Of a stretch of DNA of 64,000 nt, positions 9,240-18,690 are shown one piece after another. Where the stretch lies: positions 854,480-918,479 of the forward strand of contig NZ_CP036343.1 in assembly GCF_007746795.1 (NCBI RefSeq), in the 5' to 3' direction. How positions within the stretch are numbered: the stretch's first letter is position 1; the number at the start of each line of letters is the position of its first letter. Under the pieces are notes generated by a model that was not told the origin of the DNA, did no database searches, and was given only the letters and a program-made list of their open reading frames with translations. Made by a program: the position numbers and the translations under genes. This stretch comes from Gimesia algae (GTDB lineage Bacteria > Planctomycetota > Planctomycetia > Planctomycetales > Planctomycetaceae).

Positions 9240-9332
9240 TAGACTGTGTCCAGTTTTACTGTACCCTCTTCAGGGCCATTTGGACCAAGTATAAAAAATG
9301 AGAGACGCGATGCTTAAATGTGATACGCTCTA
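9240..9332. mobile_element. MITE-like repeat, copy 1
   Basis: A 93-bp element bounded by TA on each side. Its left end (GACTGTGTCCAGTTTTACTG) and right end (TTAAATGTGATACGCTC) are identical to those of a second element at 34092-34185, while the middle has diverged. The two ends form imperfect terminal inverted repeats. TA boundaries and short length suit a transposase-less relative of an IS630/Tc1-type element. It lies 63 bp upstream of the TIM-barrel epimerase gene. No transposase that could move it is in the window. Confidence 0.6.
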
Positions 9333-9395
9333 GCTGATACTTGCTACATTCTCTGATTCCGATATCTTCTCCCCTTTGCTTAAAAGGTCTGCACT

Positions 9396-10355
9396 ATGAA
9401 ATTGAATCGGCGCTCCTTTCTACAATCTTCTACTGCCGCTCTGTTCACAGGCACTTTGCTCAGATCACTTTCGGCATCTCCCTCCAAAGCAGCGGCGCAA
9501 AGATCACTGAAGCTGGATCTGTCCTGTGGTCGCATCGGTGTGAAAGCAGATCAGCGACAGGCGATTGACTATGCCCATCAGTATGGATTCGAAGCCGTCG
9601 TGCCGGACGCAGGCTACCTGGGAAAACTTTCTGACAGCCAGTTAGATGAACTCAAAGCAGATATGCGAGATAAAAATCTGGTCTTCAGCGCCGCCGGCAT
9701 GCCCGTAGATTTTCGCAAAACGGATGCCATCTTCAAGCAGGGACTGTCGAAACTACCCCAAAACGCGGCTGCTTTACAGCGGGCTGGCGTGACCCGGACA
9801 GGCACCTGGCTGATGCCCACACATGCTGAACTGACCTATAATGCCAACTTCAAGCAGCACACGCGCCGTCTCAAAGAAGTCTCGCAGATCCTCGCTGACC
9901 ACGGCCTGCGATTCGGGCTGGAATATGTCGGCCCTAAAACACTCTGGTCGAGTAAAATGTATCCCTTCATTCACTCTTTGCCCGAAGCCCGCGAACTGAT
10001 CACCGCCATTGATGTTCAGGGGGTGGGCCTGATTCTGGACAGCTGGCACTGGTACACCGCTCACGAAACCAAAGACGACCTCTTAACATTGACCAACGCC
10101 GATATCGTTGCTGTCGACCTGAACGATGCGCCCGCCGGTCTGGAAATCGATCAGCAGATTGATCAGAAACGGGAACTCCCTATGGCAACCGGCGTAATAG
10201 ATTTAGCAACATTCCTGAATACGCTGAACCAGCTTAACTACGATGGTCCTGTTCGCGCCGAACCCTTTAATGCCGCGTTAAGAAAAATGCCCGCCGATCA
10301 GGCAGTCGCTGCAACCGCAACCGCGATGAAGAAAGCCGTCGCGCTGATTCAGTAA
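9396..10355 (+). CDS. Tat-exported sugar phosphate isomerase/epimerase-like protein
   Basis: A 319-residue protein of the xylose-isomerase-like TIM-barrel family (AP_endonuc_2). The N-terminus has a twin-arginine signal (NRRSFLQSS, then a hydrophobic stretch ending at SKAAA). Putative metal ligands typical of the fold are present as Glu in GLEYVGPK, Asp and His in ILDSWHWY, Asp in AVDLNDAP and Glu in VRAEPFN. Planctomycetes carry many such secreted barrels, presumably acting on sugars outside the cytoplasm; the substrate cannot be read from sequence. The gene stands alone, preceded by the repeat element and convergent with the YdjY-like gene. Confidence 0.82.
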   Translation: MKLNRRSFLQSSTAALFTGTLLRSLSASPSKAAAQRSLKLDLSCGRIGVKADQRQAIDYAHQYGFEAVVPDAGYLGKLSDSQLDELKADMRDKNLVFSAAGMPVDFRKTDAIFKQGLSKLPQNAAALQRAGVTRTGTWLMPTHAELTYNANFKQHTRRLKEVSQILADHGLRFGLEYVGPKTLWSSKMYPFIHSLPEARELITAIDVQGVGLILDSWHWYTAHETKDDLLTLTNADIVAVDLNDAPAGLEIDQQIDQKRELPMATGVIDLATFLNTLNQLNYDGPVRAEPFNAALRKMPADQAVAATATAMKKAVALIQ

Positions 10356-10473
10356 ACCGGATCAGACTACTGGACCATCAATACTGATTTGACAGAAGAT
10401 CGACGCCAGCCGTGCACTCCAGCGAGCGCGCGGATCATTGCAGACAATGTGCGTTTCCCAGTCGGATAAGAGG

Positions 10474-11418
10474 CTACTTTTTTTCGTCTTTGGGTTTGGC
10501 TTCAGCAAGGGTAATTTCAATCGTTACCGGCGTGCCCCGTGGGGGAATCTTGTCCTTGTTTGCTTCGAACAGCAGGTTTTCTTCACCGGACGCTGAACTG
10601 GCGATATTCACATCAATGATCGCTGTTGGAAAGTTCGCGACGCAGATCAGGTCACCACTTTCTGCGTAGTAGTATTTTTCGCCGGTCATTTCATCGAGGG
10701 CAAAACCGCTGCCGGCAAAGATCCAGTCGAACTTCATTACCCTGGGCTGACTCTCATCATAAAACTTTTTGATCGCAGCTTGAAATGCTTTGTCTTTGCT
10801 CTTCGCTAAAAATTCATCCCGGGTCTCTTTAGACATCTGCCCGAACCAGATCAGTTCCTTATATTTCTCATCGAAGCGCAGCTCACTCTTTTTATCGATG
10901 GTGATACCTTCCGGTAACCGATCCAGCTTTGCGGTGAAATAACGATTCGTGGCCGTCCTGACCCACTGCTGAGCAATTTCGCGCTGCGCTTTCCCGTCCT
11001 TGCCTTTCCACACCAGAACAATATTCAGTTTCTGTCCCTGCGGGGGCTGAAACTTCGGCGTGAATTTAACAGGCGTCCCCACTTTGGCACCAATTGCCAG
11101 CAGGCCGGCGTGAATGGCCGTTGCCGGGGATTCGATCGACAGAATCGATTCATGCTCTTTGGTCTGTTTTTTACACAACAGCATTTCCAGCACGCCTTCC
11201 TGCAGACAGACATGCGTTTTCAACAACAGTTTTTTGTGGGGCAGATCCAGCAGGACCGTTTTCTGTTTATTCAGGGCAACCGGTCCGTCCGCATCTTTTG
11301 CTTTCGCATCCGCAGCAGTTCCCGATTTATCTTTAACAGGCTCGGCGGCTGTCAACGGTTGACTGCAAAGCAGTACGAACGCGAACAAAGAGAAGGTGGC
11401 AAAGAACGGTCGTTTCAT
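10474..11418 (-). CDS. Secreted YdjY-domain-like protein
   Basis: A 314-residue exported protein starting MKRPFFATFSLFAFVLLCSQ, a clear signal peptide. Residues about 45-160 resemble the YdjY domain found in planctomycete proteins (CKKQTKEHESIL, then AIHAGLLAIGAKVGTPV). The remainder has a conserved-looking segment on membrane or ligand values (FAGSGFALDEMTGEKYYYAESGD split across a beta-rich domain). Function is unknown. I preferred the ATG at 11418 over one at 11430 because it directly begins the signal peptide. The gene is downstream of, and may be co-transcribed with, the hydrolase and macrodomain genes, although a gap of about 100 bp intervenes. Confidence 0.7.
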   Translation of the reverse strand: MKRPFFATFSLFAFVLLCSQPLTAAEPVKDKSGTAADAKAKDADGPVALNKQKTVLLDLPHKKLLLKTHVCLQEGVLEMLLCKKQTKEHESILSIESPATAIHAGLLAIGAKVGTPVKFTPKFQPPQGQKLNIVLVWKGKDGKAQREIAQQWVRTATNRYFTAKLDRLPEGITIDKKSELRFDEKYKELIWFGQMSKETRDEFLAKSKDKAFQAAIKKFYDESQPRVMKFDWIFAGSGFALDEMTGEKYYYAESGDLICVANFPTAIIDVNIASSASGEENLLFEANKDKIPPRGTPVTIEITLAEAKPKDEKK

Positions 11419-11516
11419 AAATCCATCCATCGGGGTAAAAGGCGGTGAGTGCCCATCTGTGACATACTGTTATTCTAGGTACTTCAATCCAAAAGTCTGC
11501 CCTGATTCGACAGGAA

Positions 11517-12392
11517 TTAGCAGATCTTCTCAGAAGAAATGGATTCGTTCAGCCAGTCGATATAATCGGCTGTTATCTGTTCGCGATCTGGTTCAAATTC
11601 CAGTGTATGCCGCGCTTCGGGGTAAGAAAACAGGGTTTTCTGATCAGACCTGATACGTGAAAAATAAGCTTCAGTCGCCAGATTATCAATAATCTGATCC
11701 TGTCCCGCCAGCTGACAGAACACCGGACAGTTGATCTGCTCAGTTGCTGCCTCCGACAGGTGATCCAGTTCCCGGTTGGCCAGCAGGAAGGCCACACTCA
11801 CCTTATGTAATGCCAGGGGATCTTCCTGAATCCATTTCTGCCAGTCCGGATCAGCGGTAAACAAAGTCGGATCACTCAGAGGAATCGGCACCCGTTTGTC
11901 CCTGATTCCAAGTCGTTCGGCCAGTGAAAGTTGCAGCTGCTGCAGAGCAGTCGCATTGACCTTTGCTTTAATCCCAGGATAAAGTAACGCCAGTCCGTCG
12001 ATCAATTCAGGTCGTTCTGCAGCAACAACAGTCGCCAGTTTTGCGCCCCAGCTCATACCCTGCAGCACGATTGGCACTGTTTGTTCTGGCTGCTCCCGTT
12101 GAAACCGAATCTGAGATAACAACTGCACTACATCCTGAACCAGCCGCCGCCAGTGGGAGGCATGTCCCCGATCCCGCGTATTGAGCCCCGAACCCCTGCG
12201 ATCAAAAAAATAAATCCGCGCCCCCTGCTCACAGAGTTGACGGCACGAGGATTCGTACCAGCCGGAATGACTCTGAATCCCATGCAGGATCACCAACGTC
12301 ACGCGGACTTGCTCATTTTCTGGATGCCAGACGCGTCCCTGCAGACGGTAACCATCCGAGGCAATGAATTCTTCTATGACTGCTTCCGTCAT
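11517..12392 (-). CDS. Alpha/beta hydrolase, monoacylglycerol-lipase-like
   Basis: A 291-residue cytoplasmic hydrolase of the Hydrolase_4 / S33 family. The oxyanion region LHGIQSHSGWYESS is at about 36-49, typical of monoglyceride lipases and lysophospholipases. The nucleophile elbow QGMSWGAK places Ser114, the acid is probably the Asp in GQDQIIDN and the catalytic His is in ARHTLEFEP. It probably cleaves a carboxylic ester of a lipid or small molecule. It begins 4 bases after the macrodomain gene, so the two form an operon. Confidence 0.83.
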   Translation of the reverse strand: MTEAVIEEFIASDGYRLQGRVWHPENEQVRVTLVILHGIQSHSGWYESSCRQLCEQGARIYFFDRRGSGLNTRDRGHASHWRRLVQDVVQLLSQIRFQREQPEQTVPIVLQGMSWGAKLATVVAAERPELIDGLALLYPGIKAKVNATALQQLQLSLAERLGIRDKRVPIPLSDPTLFTADPDWQKWIQEDPLALHKVSVAFLLANRELDHLSEAATEQINCPVFCQLAGQDQIIDNLATEAYFSRIRSDQKTLFSYPEARHTLEFEPDREQITADYIDWLNESISSEKIC

Positions 12393-12396
12393 TCAT

Positions 12397-12984
12397 TCAT
12401 ACCAGCATGGTTTCCAGAATACGCGAATAACAGCCGAAGGTCCCCTGATCAAACAATACGAACCGAACGAGTTTAATCTGCTTTGTCGACTCCAGCTTCG
12501 TCGCCACCGTCCGTAATGCAATTTCGCCAGCCAGATCGACTGGATAACGATAAACGCCTGTGCTGATGGAAGGGAAGGCCACCGACTGGCAGTCATATTG
12601 TTCCGCCAGGTTCAGACAGGTTTCGTAAGCTGACTCTAACAGTTGACTCTCCTTTTTTCCGCCTCCCTGCCAGACAGGGCCTACCGCATGGAAGATATAC
12701 CGGGCAGACAACTGTCCGGCTGATGTCGCGACGGCACTTCCGGTCGGACAGCCATCCGGATAGCGACGTTCCAGCTCTTGCATGATTTCAGACCCTGCAG
12801 CATCGTGGATTGCGCCATCAACGCCGCCTCCAACTGCCAGATAGGAATTGGCAGCATTCACAATCGCATCCACCTCTTGTGTGGTAATATCTCCCAGAAC
12901 CAGCTCAATCAGGGCAGATCCAAACTGTACGATCATCGGCTCTCCATCTATGATTCGAAATGATAAATCGCTAAGATCAGACAT
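12397..12984 (-). CDS. Macrodomain protein (O-acetyl-ADP-ribose deacetylase type)
   Basis: A 195-residue macrodomain that binds ADP-ribose derivatives and likely removes acetyl or ADP-ribosyl groups. Diagnostic motifs: GDITTQEVDAIVNAANSYL near 31-49, the glycine-rich GGGVDGAIHDAAG just after it, and FPSISTGVYRYPVD near 140-153, as in E. coli YmdB-like enzymes. The first 16 residues are not needed for the domain; a second ATG at 12936 with GGAGAG upstream is an alternative start. It is translationally close to the downstream hydrolase (4-base gap) and divergent from the glycosyltransferase gene. Confidence 0.88.
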   Translation of the reverse strand: MSDLSDLSFRIIDGEPMIVQFGSALIELVLGDITTQEVDAIVNAANSYLAVGGGVDGAIHDAAGSEIMQELERRYPDGCPTGSAVATSAGQLSARYIFHAVGPVWQGGGKKESQLLESAYETCLNLAEQYDCQSVAFPSISTGVYRYPVDLAGEIALRTVATKLESTKQIKLVRFVLFDQGTFGCYSRILETMLV

Positions 12985-13006
12985 TGATCCTGACAGCCAG
13001 TATAAA
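12978..13006 (+). promoter_or_regulatory. Candidate promoter for the glycosyltransferase gene
   Basis: TATAAA (13001-13006) is preceded by CAGACA (12978-12983) at 17-bp spacing. It overlaps the start of the divergent macrodomain gene. Weak -35, so low certainty. Confidence 0.3.
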
Positions 13007-13074
13007 ATACTATTGTCTCAGATCAAAGAGCCAACTCGTCAACAATCCCAGCAACGATTGCGAATCAGTCTACC

Positions 13075-14190
13075 GTGATAAAAGTCAGCCTCCTCATTCC
13101 GACTCTGGATCAGTCCGGCGCAGAAAAACAGTTGTCTTTGCTTGCCACGTCACTGCCTCAAGAGGAATTCGAAGTTCAGGTCATCGCACTCACACGCGGC
13201 GGTCCCTATGAAACACTGCTCCGCGAACACAATATCCCGCTGACGATCTTAAAAAAACGCTTTAAGTTTGATCCTCTCGCTTATCGTGCGCTCAAGAAAA
13301 CGATTCAACAGCAACAGCCCGATATCCTGCATACCTGGTTATTCGCTGCCAACTCCTATGGCAGAATGGCCGTCAAACGACTGTCTAAATCTCAGAAAAC
13401 GCCCAAAGTCATTGTCTCCGAACGATGTGTCGACACCTGGAAAAGCAGATGGCAGCACAATGTCGACCGCAGACTGCTGCCGCAGACATCACTGCTGGTC
13501 GGCAATTCTCAAAGTGTCGTCGACTTTTATCAGGAGCAGGGCGTCCCTGAATCGATTTTACGGGTAGTCCCCAACGGGATTCCCATCCCCCAGGTCGCCG
13601 ACACCGAAAACACGCGCAAGGAGCTCTTTCAACAACACGATATTCCCGCCGATGCGCGGCTGATGGCCTTTGTCGGACGCCTGGCGCGACAGAAGCGGAT
13701 AGAAGACCTGCTCTGGACACTGCAACTACTGCGACAGATGAACGAAAAAATCATACTACTGCTGATCGGCGAAGGTCCCGAGCGTGCCAAACTGGAACAA
13801 CTGGCACATAAATACACGGTGACTCCCAATGTGCGGTTTCTGGGACACCGCCCGGATGTGAAAGCACTGTTTCCCCTGTTCGACCTGTTTCTGCTGGCCA
13901 GTGATTTTGAGGGACAGTCCAACAGCGTGATGGAAGCCATGTCCTATGGAATCCCAGTGATTGCCAGTGATATTCCTCCTAACCGGGAACTGGTCGTCCA
14001 TGGAGAAACCGGATTTTTAACGTCGGTGGGAGACTGCACCGGATATGCACAATATGCTGAACGCATCCTTGCAGACCCTCAACTCGCCACTGATCTCGGC
14101 TTAGCAGCCCAAAAAAAGATGCAGCAGGACTTCAGTATCGCTAAAATGACAGCAGGCTATGCTGCGCTCTACCGCGAAGTGCTCACATAA
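13075..14190 (+). CDS. GT4 family glycosyltransferase
   Basis: A 371-residue GT-B enzyme that transfers a sugar from a nucleotide donor. The N-terminal domain starts VSLLIPTLDQSGAEKQLSLLA, with the acceptor-side loop typical of GT4. The C-terminal domain has the strand GRLARQKRIEDLL, the LIGEGPER segment, and near 277-292 the E-x7-E donor-binding motif (DFEGQSNSVMEAMSYG). Start is a GTG at 13075. It is followed 59 bp later by asnB, a pairing often seen in extracellular polysaccharide or cell-surface sugar loci. Donor and acceptor cannot be read from sequence. Confidence 0.88.
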   Translation: MIKVSLLIPTLDQSGAEKQLSLLATSLPQEEFEVQVIALTRGGPYETLLREHNIPLTILKKRFKFDPLAYRALKKTIQQQQPDILHTWLFAANSYGRMAVKRLSKSQKTPKVIVSERCVDTWKSRWQHNVDRRLLPQTSLLVGNSQSVVDFYQEQGVPESILRVVPNGIPIPQVADTENTRKELFQQHDIPADARLMAFVGRLARQKRIEDLLWTLQLLRQMNEKIILLLIGEGPERAKLEQLAHKYTVTPNVRFLGHRPDVKALFPLFDLFLLASDFEGQSNSVMEAMSYGIPVIASDIPPNRELVVHGETGFLTSVGDCTGYAQYAERILADPQLATDLGLAAQKKMQQDFSIAKMTAGYAALYREVLT

Positions 14191-14249
14191 AATTATCGCG
14201 TCACACAACCAGATCTTTCATTTTAGTCGAAGAGTAGAATCCGTTTATC

Positions 14250-16262
14250 ATGTGTGGAATTACCGGTACCTCGTGGACCTCGCGAGACAAAAATATCTCT
14301 CCCGACGTGCTCCAGCGCATGACCAGCGTGCTGGCGCATCGAGGCCCCGATGATTCAGGCGGTTTTCATTCGGATATTCCTGGAAAATCGATCCTGTTTT
14401 CTGCAGAGAATTCATTCGCCGATTTTCAACCCCACTCTGATGTGGGCGCTGCATTAGGCCACCGACGTCTCTCGATTATCGACCTGGGAACGGGTCACCA
14501 GCCTCTCACCAATGAAGATGGTACGATCTGGATTGTCTTCAACGGCGAAATCTATAACTACCAGGAACTGCGCAAAGAACTGATCCAGCAGGGGCATCAG
14601 TTCAAAACCGAATCCGATACAGAAGTCATCGTCCACCTGTATGAAGAGCAGGGGACTGCCTGCGTCGAACGCCTGCGTGGCATGTTCGCGCTTGCCATCT
14701 GGGATGAACGCCGCCAGCGACTGTTCATGGCCCGCGATCGCCTGGGACAGAAGCCACTCTTTTATCGTCAGGAAGCAGACCGCCTGAGTTTCGCCAGTGA
14801 GCTGAAATCGCTGCTGCAGATTCCTGGTGCCGACAGAACCGTCGATCCCCACGCGATTGATCTGTTTCTCGCCTATCAATATGTGCCACACCCCTGGTCA
14901 ATCCTCAAAGGTTATCACAAACTGCCTCCCGCACACCGGGCCGTTTATGAAAACGGGCAGTTGCAGATTGAACGTTACTGGACACCCCCGTATCAACATC
15001 CGGAAATCAATTCCCAGTTTCCATTTCAGTCTGTTGATCAGTGGTCAGCCGCGCTGCGTGAGACATTGACTGAATCCGTTCGCATCCGCATGCGCAGCGA
15101 TGTCCCCCTGGGCGCCTTCCTCTCGGGAGGCATCGATTCCACCATCATCGCCGGCCTGATGCAGAGCATGTCGGATCGACCGGTGCACACGTTCTCGATC
15201 GGCTTCCCGGTCAAACAGTTTGACGAACGCAGCTACGCACGTGAAGCTGCTAAAATGCTGGGAACCGATCATCACGAATATGTCGTCGACCCCGCAGCGC
15301 TGGAAATGCTGCCGCGCCTCTCCTGGCATTACGATGAACCTTTCGCGGACAGTAGCGCGATTCCCACCATGTATCTCTCGCAGGTCACCCGACAGGAAGT
15401 GACCGTCTCCCTGTCCGGAGATGGCGGCGATGAACTGTTTGCCGGCTATGATCGGTACCGTGCGGTTGCTTTGTCCCAATGGTTTGACAGGCTGCCTGCC
15501 TTCGCCCGTAAAATGATGACCGCATCCATCTGGCAAAAGTTGCCTGCGTCTGTGGAACAAAAATCATTTCGTCGTCGCGTCAAACGCTTTCTCGCCGGAC
15601 TGTCTGTCCCACCCGAACGCCGCTATCTGAAATGGGTTGGCATTTTTGATACCGAACGACGCCACGAAATGTATGCCCCTGGCTTTCGGGAACAGCTCGC
15701 CGATTTCGATGCCGATCAGTTTCTGCTCGATGCCTACCAGCTCTGCCCGGATCGTGACTTTGTCACCCGTACCACAGCCACCGATGTGCAAACCTATCTC
15801 CCCTGTGATATCCTGACTAAAGTTGATATCGCCAGCATGGCACACAGCCTGGAATGTCGCAGCCCGTTTCTGGATCACCACGTGGCCGAACTCGCCGCGG
15901 CGATGCCTTTGAAATATAAAATGCACAAAGGGCGGGGCAAGCAGATTCTGACCGACACGTTTTCCGATCTGTTGCCCGAATCCATCCAGACCCGTAAAAA
16001 AATGGGCTTTGGAGTGCCCCTCAATCACTGGTTCCGCAACGAACTCAAGCCACTTTTGTTTGATGTACTGTTAGATCAACGGGCCCTCGATCGGCAGATT
16101 TTTGATCCGCAAGCAGTCGAGCAGTTGATCAGTGAGCATCTGAATCTGCAGTGGGATCACAGCGCGCGGCTCTGGTCGCTGCTGGTTTTGGAACTCTGGT
16201 TCCAGACGTTCCTCGATCCCGTATCCATTCCCGATCACTTCCCGGATCCGGTACTCATCTGA
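14250..16262 (+). CDS. asnB: Asparagine synthetase (glutamine-hydrolysing)
   Basis: A 670-residue two-domain enzyme. The initiator Met is followed by Cys2 (MCGITG), the nucleophile of the N-terminal glutaminase; GHRRLSIIDL and FNGEIYNY are further glutaminase motifs. The C-terminal synthetase has the pyrophosphate loop SGGIDST near 292-298 and LSGDGGDELFAGYDRY near 388-403. It makes Asn from Asp, Gln and ATP, or in polysaccharide loci amidates a sugar acid or peptide; proximity to a GT4 gene leaves both open. Length is slightly above standard AsnB (about 550-640) because of an extra segment near residue 50-65. Confidence 0.92.
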   Translation: MCGITGTSWTSRDKNISPDVLQRMTSVLAHRGPDDSGGFHSDIPGKSILFSAENSFADFQPHSDVGAALGHRRLSIIDLGTGHQPLTNEDGTIWIVFNGEIYNYQELRKELIQQGHQFKTESDTEVIVHLYEEQGTACVERLRGMFALAIWDERRQRLFMARDRLGQKPLFYRQEADRLSFASELKSLLQIPGADRTVDPHAIDLFLAYQYVPHPWSILKGYHKLPPAHRAVYENGQLQIERYWTPPYQHPEINSQFPFQSVDQWSAALRETLTESVRIRMRSDVPLGAFLSGGIDSTIIAGLMQSMSDRPVHTFSIGFPVKQFDERSYAREAAKMLGTDHHEYVVDPAALEMLPRLSWHYDEPFADSSAIPTMYLSQVTRQEVTVSLSGDGGDELFAGYDRYRAVALSQWFDRLPAFARKMMTASIWQKLPASVEQKSFRRRVKRFLAGLSVPPERRYLKWVGIFDTERRHEMYAPGFREQLADFDADQFLLDAYQLCPDRDFVTRTTATDVQTYLPCDILTKVDIASMAHSLECRSPFLDHHVAELAAAMPLKYKMHKGRGKQILTDTFSDLLPESIQTRKKMGFGVPLNHWFRNELKPLLFDVLLDQRALDRQIFDPQAVEQLISEHLNLQWDHSARLWSLLVLELWFQTFLDPVSIPDHFPDPVLI

Positions 16263-16378
16263 GAGCCAACACACGCTTTTTCGCGGACAACCCCTTGAGC
16301 TTTGTCCTCAAATCCGTGAAAATAGAACCCTCTGAAACAGTTTTCCCGCCAACCTGTTCCTACCCGTAAGAGATTCTG

Positions 16379-17743
16379 ATGCGCAGCTTACTATTCCTCT
16401 TCATCAGTTTAAGCATCATGCCTGAAGTCGTATTGGCAGAAACTCCTGACACAGGAAACAATGCAGACAAAATACGATATGAAGAATGGCCTCAATGGCG
16501 CGGCCCGCGCGGAGATGGGACCTGGCAGGGACCGCCGATCAAAACCAGCTGGCCGGAAAGCGGATTAAAGAAACTCTGGGAGCACGAAATCGGTGGAGGC
16601 TATGGAGGCATTTCTGTTGCAAAGCGAAAACTCTATCTCATGGATCGCCCGGCCACATCATCAGAAGAACAGGAAAAAGCCCGGGGCATTCACGGGCATC
16701 GCGCAGACCGCCAGAACATTGAACGCATATTCTGTTTCGATGCGATCAACGGAAAACAGCTCTGGTCACATTCTTACCCGGCTGTCTATGACAAACTGGA
16801 TTACGGCAATGGTCCTCGCTGTGCCCCCACAGTAGTGAATGATCGAGTCTATACCCTGGGCACGATGGGTGATGTCTTCTGCCTGGATGCGAATACGGGA
16901 GATGTCATCTGGAAAAAACACCTCGTCACAGATTTCGGCGGAAAAGTCCCGCAATGGGGTTATGCCGCGGCCCCCTACCTGATTGGTGACCTGGTGATTC
17001 TCATGCCAGGCGGAACCGACGAAGGAACTGCCATTGTAGCCCTCGACCCGAAAACGGGAAAAGAACGCTGGCGTTCCCTGAAAGATGAAGCCGGTTATGC
17101 CACGCCGCTCCTGATTCATCACAACCAGCAGGACCAGTTAATTGTCTGGTCGCCGAACCATATTCATAGTGTCGACCCACAGACGGGAGCCAATTTCTGG
17201 TCGGTTCCTTATAAAGTCACCTACGGCGTGGCGATTGCCAGCCCGATCGAAAAGGAGGGCCTGATCCTGGTCGCTGGTTACTGGGAGGGTTCCAAAGCCA
17301 TCCAACTGGGAGACAAGCCAGAGCAGGCAGAACTCAAGTGGGAAGACCGCCGTACCTTAAGAGGTTTGATGTCTCAACCGCTCTACCGGGATGGGTACGC
17401 TTACCTGCTGGACAAACAGTTCGGTTTGACCTGTTTTGAATACGCCACCGGTAAGAAAATCTGGGATGATGACAATCAGATGACGCCCGGCAACAGCCGC
17501 AACCCGCAGGCAACACTGGTCTGGCTCAACGATTCCTCGCGCGCTTTGATTCTCAATTCGGAAGGTGCTTTGATTCTCGCTGAACTGACCCCCGCCGGCT
17601 ATCGGGAACTTGCCCGCACCAGATTAATCGGGGAAACCTGGGCACATCCGGCTTACGCAGAAACACGTGTCTACGCGCGCAGTAATACCCGGCTCGTCGC
17701 CTGTGAGCTCCCCGTGGAAGAATCGATTTCTGATTCCCCATAA
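16379..17743 (+). CDS. Secreted PQQ-type beta-propeller protein
   Basis: A 454-residue exported protein with a signal peptide (LLFLFISLSIMPEVVLA). The mature part opens with EEWPQWRGPRGDG, the hallmark of planctomycete outer-membrane-like PQQ-propeller proteins. It then contains repeated blades of the pattern hydrophobic strand, D-x2-T/N-G-K/E-x2-W (for example DAINGKQLWSH, DANTGDVIWKK, DPKTGKERW, EYATGKKIW). No catalytic residues for a quinoprotein dehydrogenase are evident, so it is more likely a binding or scaffold protein. It stands between asnB and the pgsA-like gene. Confidence 0.82.
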   Translation: MRSLLFLFISLSIMPEVVLAETPDTGNNADKIRYEEWPQWRGPRGDGTWQGPPIKTSWPESGLKKLWEHEIGGGYGGISVAKRKLYLMDRPATSSEEQEKARGIHGHRADRQNIERIFCFDAINGKQLWSHSYPAVYDKLDYGNGPRCAPTVVNDRVYTLGTMGDVFCLDANTGDVIWKKHLVTDFGGKVPQWGYAAAPYLIGDLVILMPGGTDEGTAIVALDPKTGKERWRSLKDEAGYATPLLIHHNQQDQLIVWSPNHIHSVDPQTGANFWSVPYKVTYGVAIASPIEKEGLILVAGYWEGSKAIQLGDKPEQAELKWEDRRTLRGLMSQPLYRDGYAYLLDKQFGLTCFEYATGKKIWDDDNQMTPGNSRNPQATLVWLNDSSRALILNSEGALILAELTPAGYRELARTRLIGETWAHPAYAETRVYARSNTRLVACELPVEESISDSP

Positions 17744-17908
17744 AAGCAAACAGGCTGACCTGTAAACTTCATGACGAACTCGATAAAATGCACTCTGGGC
17801 CCTCAGGAGATTTCCTGATCAATCCTGAAGTACACCTCTGTTCTTCGATCTGATGTACTGAGCGCTGATTCTGATTCTCCCGTTATCTAATGAAAACAGT
17901 TATACAGT

Positions 17909-18541
17909 ATGAATTCACCAGCGGAAAAGCAGTCCGAGACCCCGCAAACCGGTAATGAACTCTTAGGACCAGAAATCTGGAACCTGCCGAATCTGATCAC
18001 CGTCAGCCGACTGGTGCTCTCGCTGATTTTGTTCGTCATCATTTATCTGGAGGGCTGGTGGAAGACCTCTGCTGCCTTATTCATTCTTGCTGCTGCCACC
18101 GATTTCCTGGACGGCTATTTCGCCCGCAAATACAATCAGGTAACCACGCTGGGCCGGATTCTGGACCCTTTTGTAGATAAAATCATCATCTGCGGTGCCT
18201 TCATTTTTATATTGGAAAGTGGCCCCTCTTCGGGAATCAATGCCTGGTTTGTGCTGATTATTATTGGGCGCGAAATGTTCATCACCAGCCTCCGGGGTTA
18301 TCTCGAACAGCACGGCCGTGATTTTTCCGCCAGTTGGAGTGGTAAAATCAAAATGGGGGTCCAATGTGTCGCAGTGGTTCTTTGTCTGCTGTCCCTTAGC
18401 CTGGAAGCCCCATATAACAGTCCCACATTTATTCTGCTTCGCGACATCTCTGTCTGGTCAGCGGCACTCATCACCCTGTACAGCGGAATCGATTACGTGT
18501 TTAGAGCCTCAAGAATTTTGCGTAATAAGCCATTGTCATAA
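17909..18541 (+). CDS. pgsA: CDP-diacylglycerol-glycerol-3-phosphate 3-phosphatidyltransferase
   Basis: A 210-residue polytopic membrane enzyme of the CDP-alcohol phosphatidyltransferase family that makes phosphatidylglycerol phosphate. The invariant motif D-x2-D-G-x2-A-R-x8-G-x3-D-x3-D runs from D65 through D68-G69, A72-R73, G82, D86 and D90. Five to six hydrophobic helices follow. The first 30 residues are a soluble extension before the usual N-P-N-L-I-T start (LPNLITVSRL). Substrate assignment to PgsA rather than another CDP-alcohol transferase rests on NLITVSR and IIGREMFITSLRGY similarity. Confidence 0.88.
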   Translation: MNSPAEKQSETPQTGNELLGPEIWNLPNLITVSRLVLSLILFVIIYLEGWWKTSAALFILAAATDFLDGYFARKYNQVTTLGRILDPFVDKIIICGAFIFILESGPSSGINAWFVLIIIGREMFITSLRGYLEQHGRDFSASWSGKIKMGVQCVAVVLCLLSLSLEAPYNSPTFILLRDISVWSAALITLYSGIDYVFRASRILRNKPLS

Positions 18542-18690
18542 ACGTGATCTGATCTTTGAATACCGAAGAGTGAACCTGCAGCGGGAATTCATTTTCAAAT
18601 TTTTCGAATTTCTCGTCTCTTCTAATAACTCCTCACCGTATAAAATAGCAGCAGCCGGACAACTGACTTTTATTTACTAGACATGTTCTT

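Noticed and set aside
9102-9242. A 46-codon frame in the gap before the epimerase gene
   Set aside because: The stop codon lies in the mobile-element repeat and the peptide has no recognisable signal or motif.
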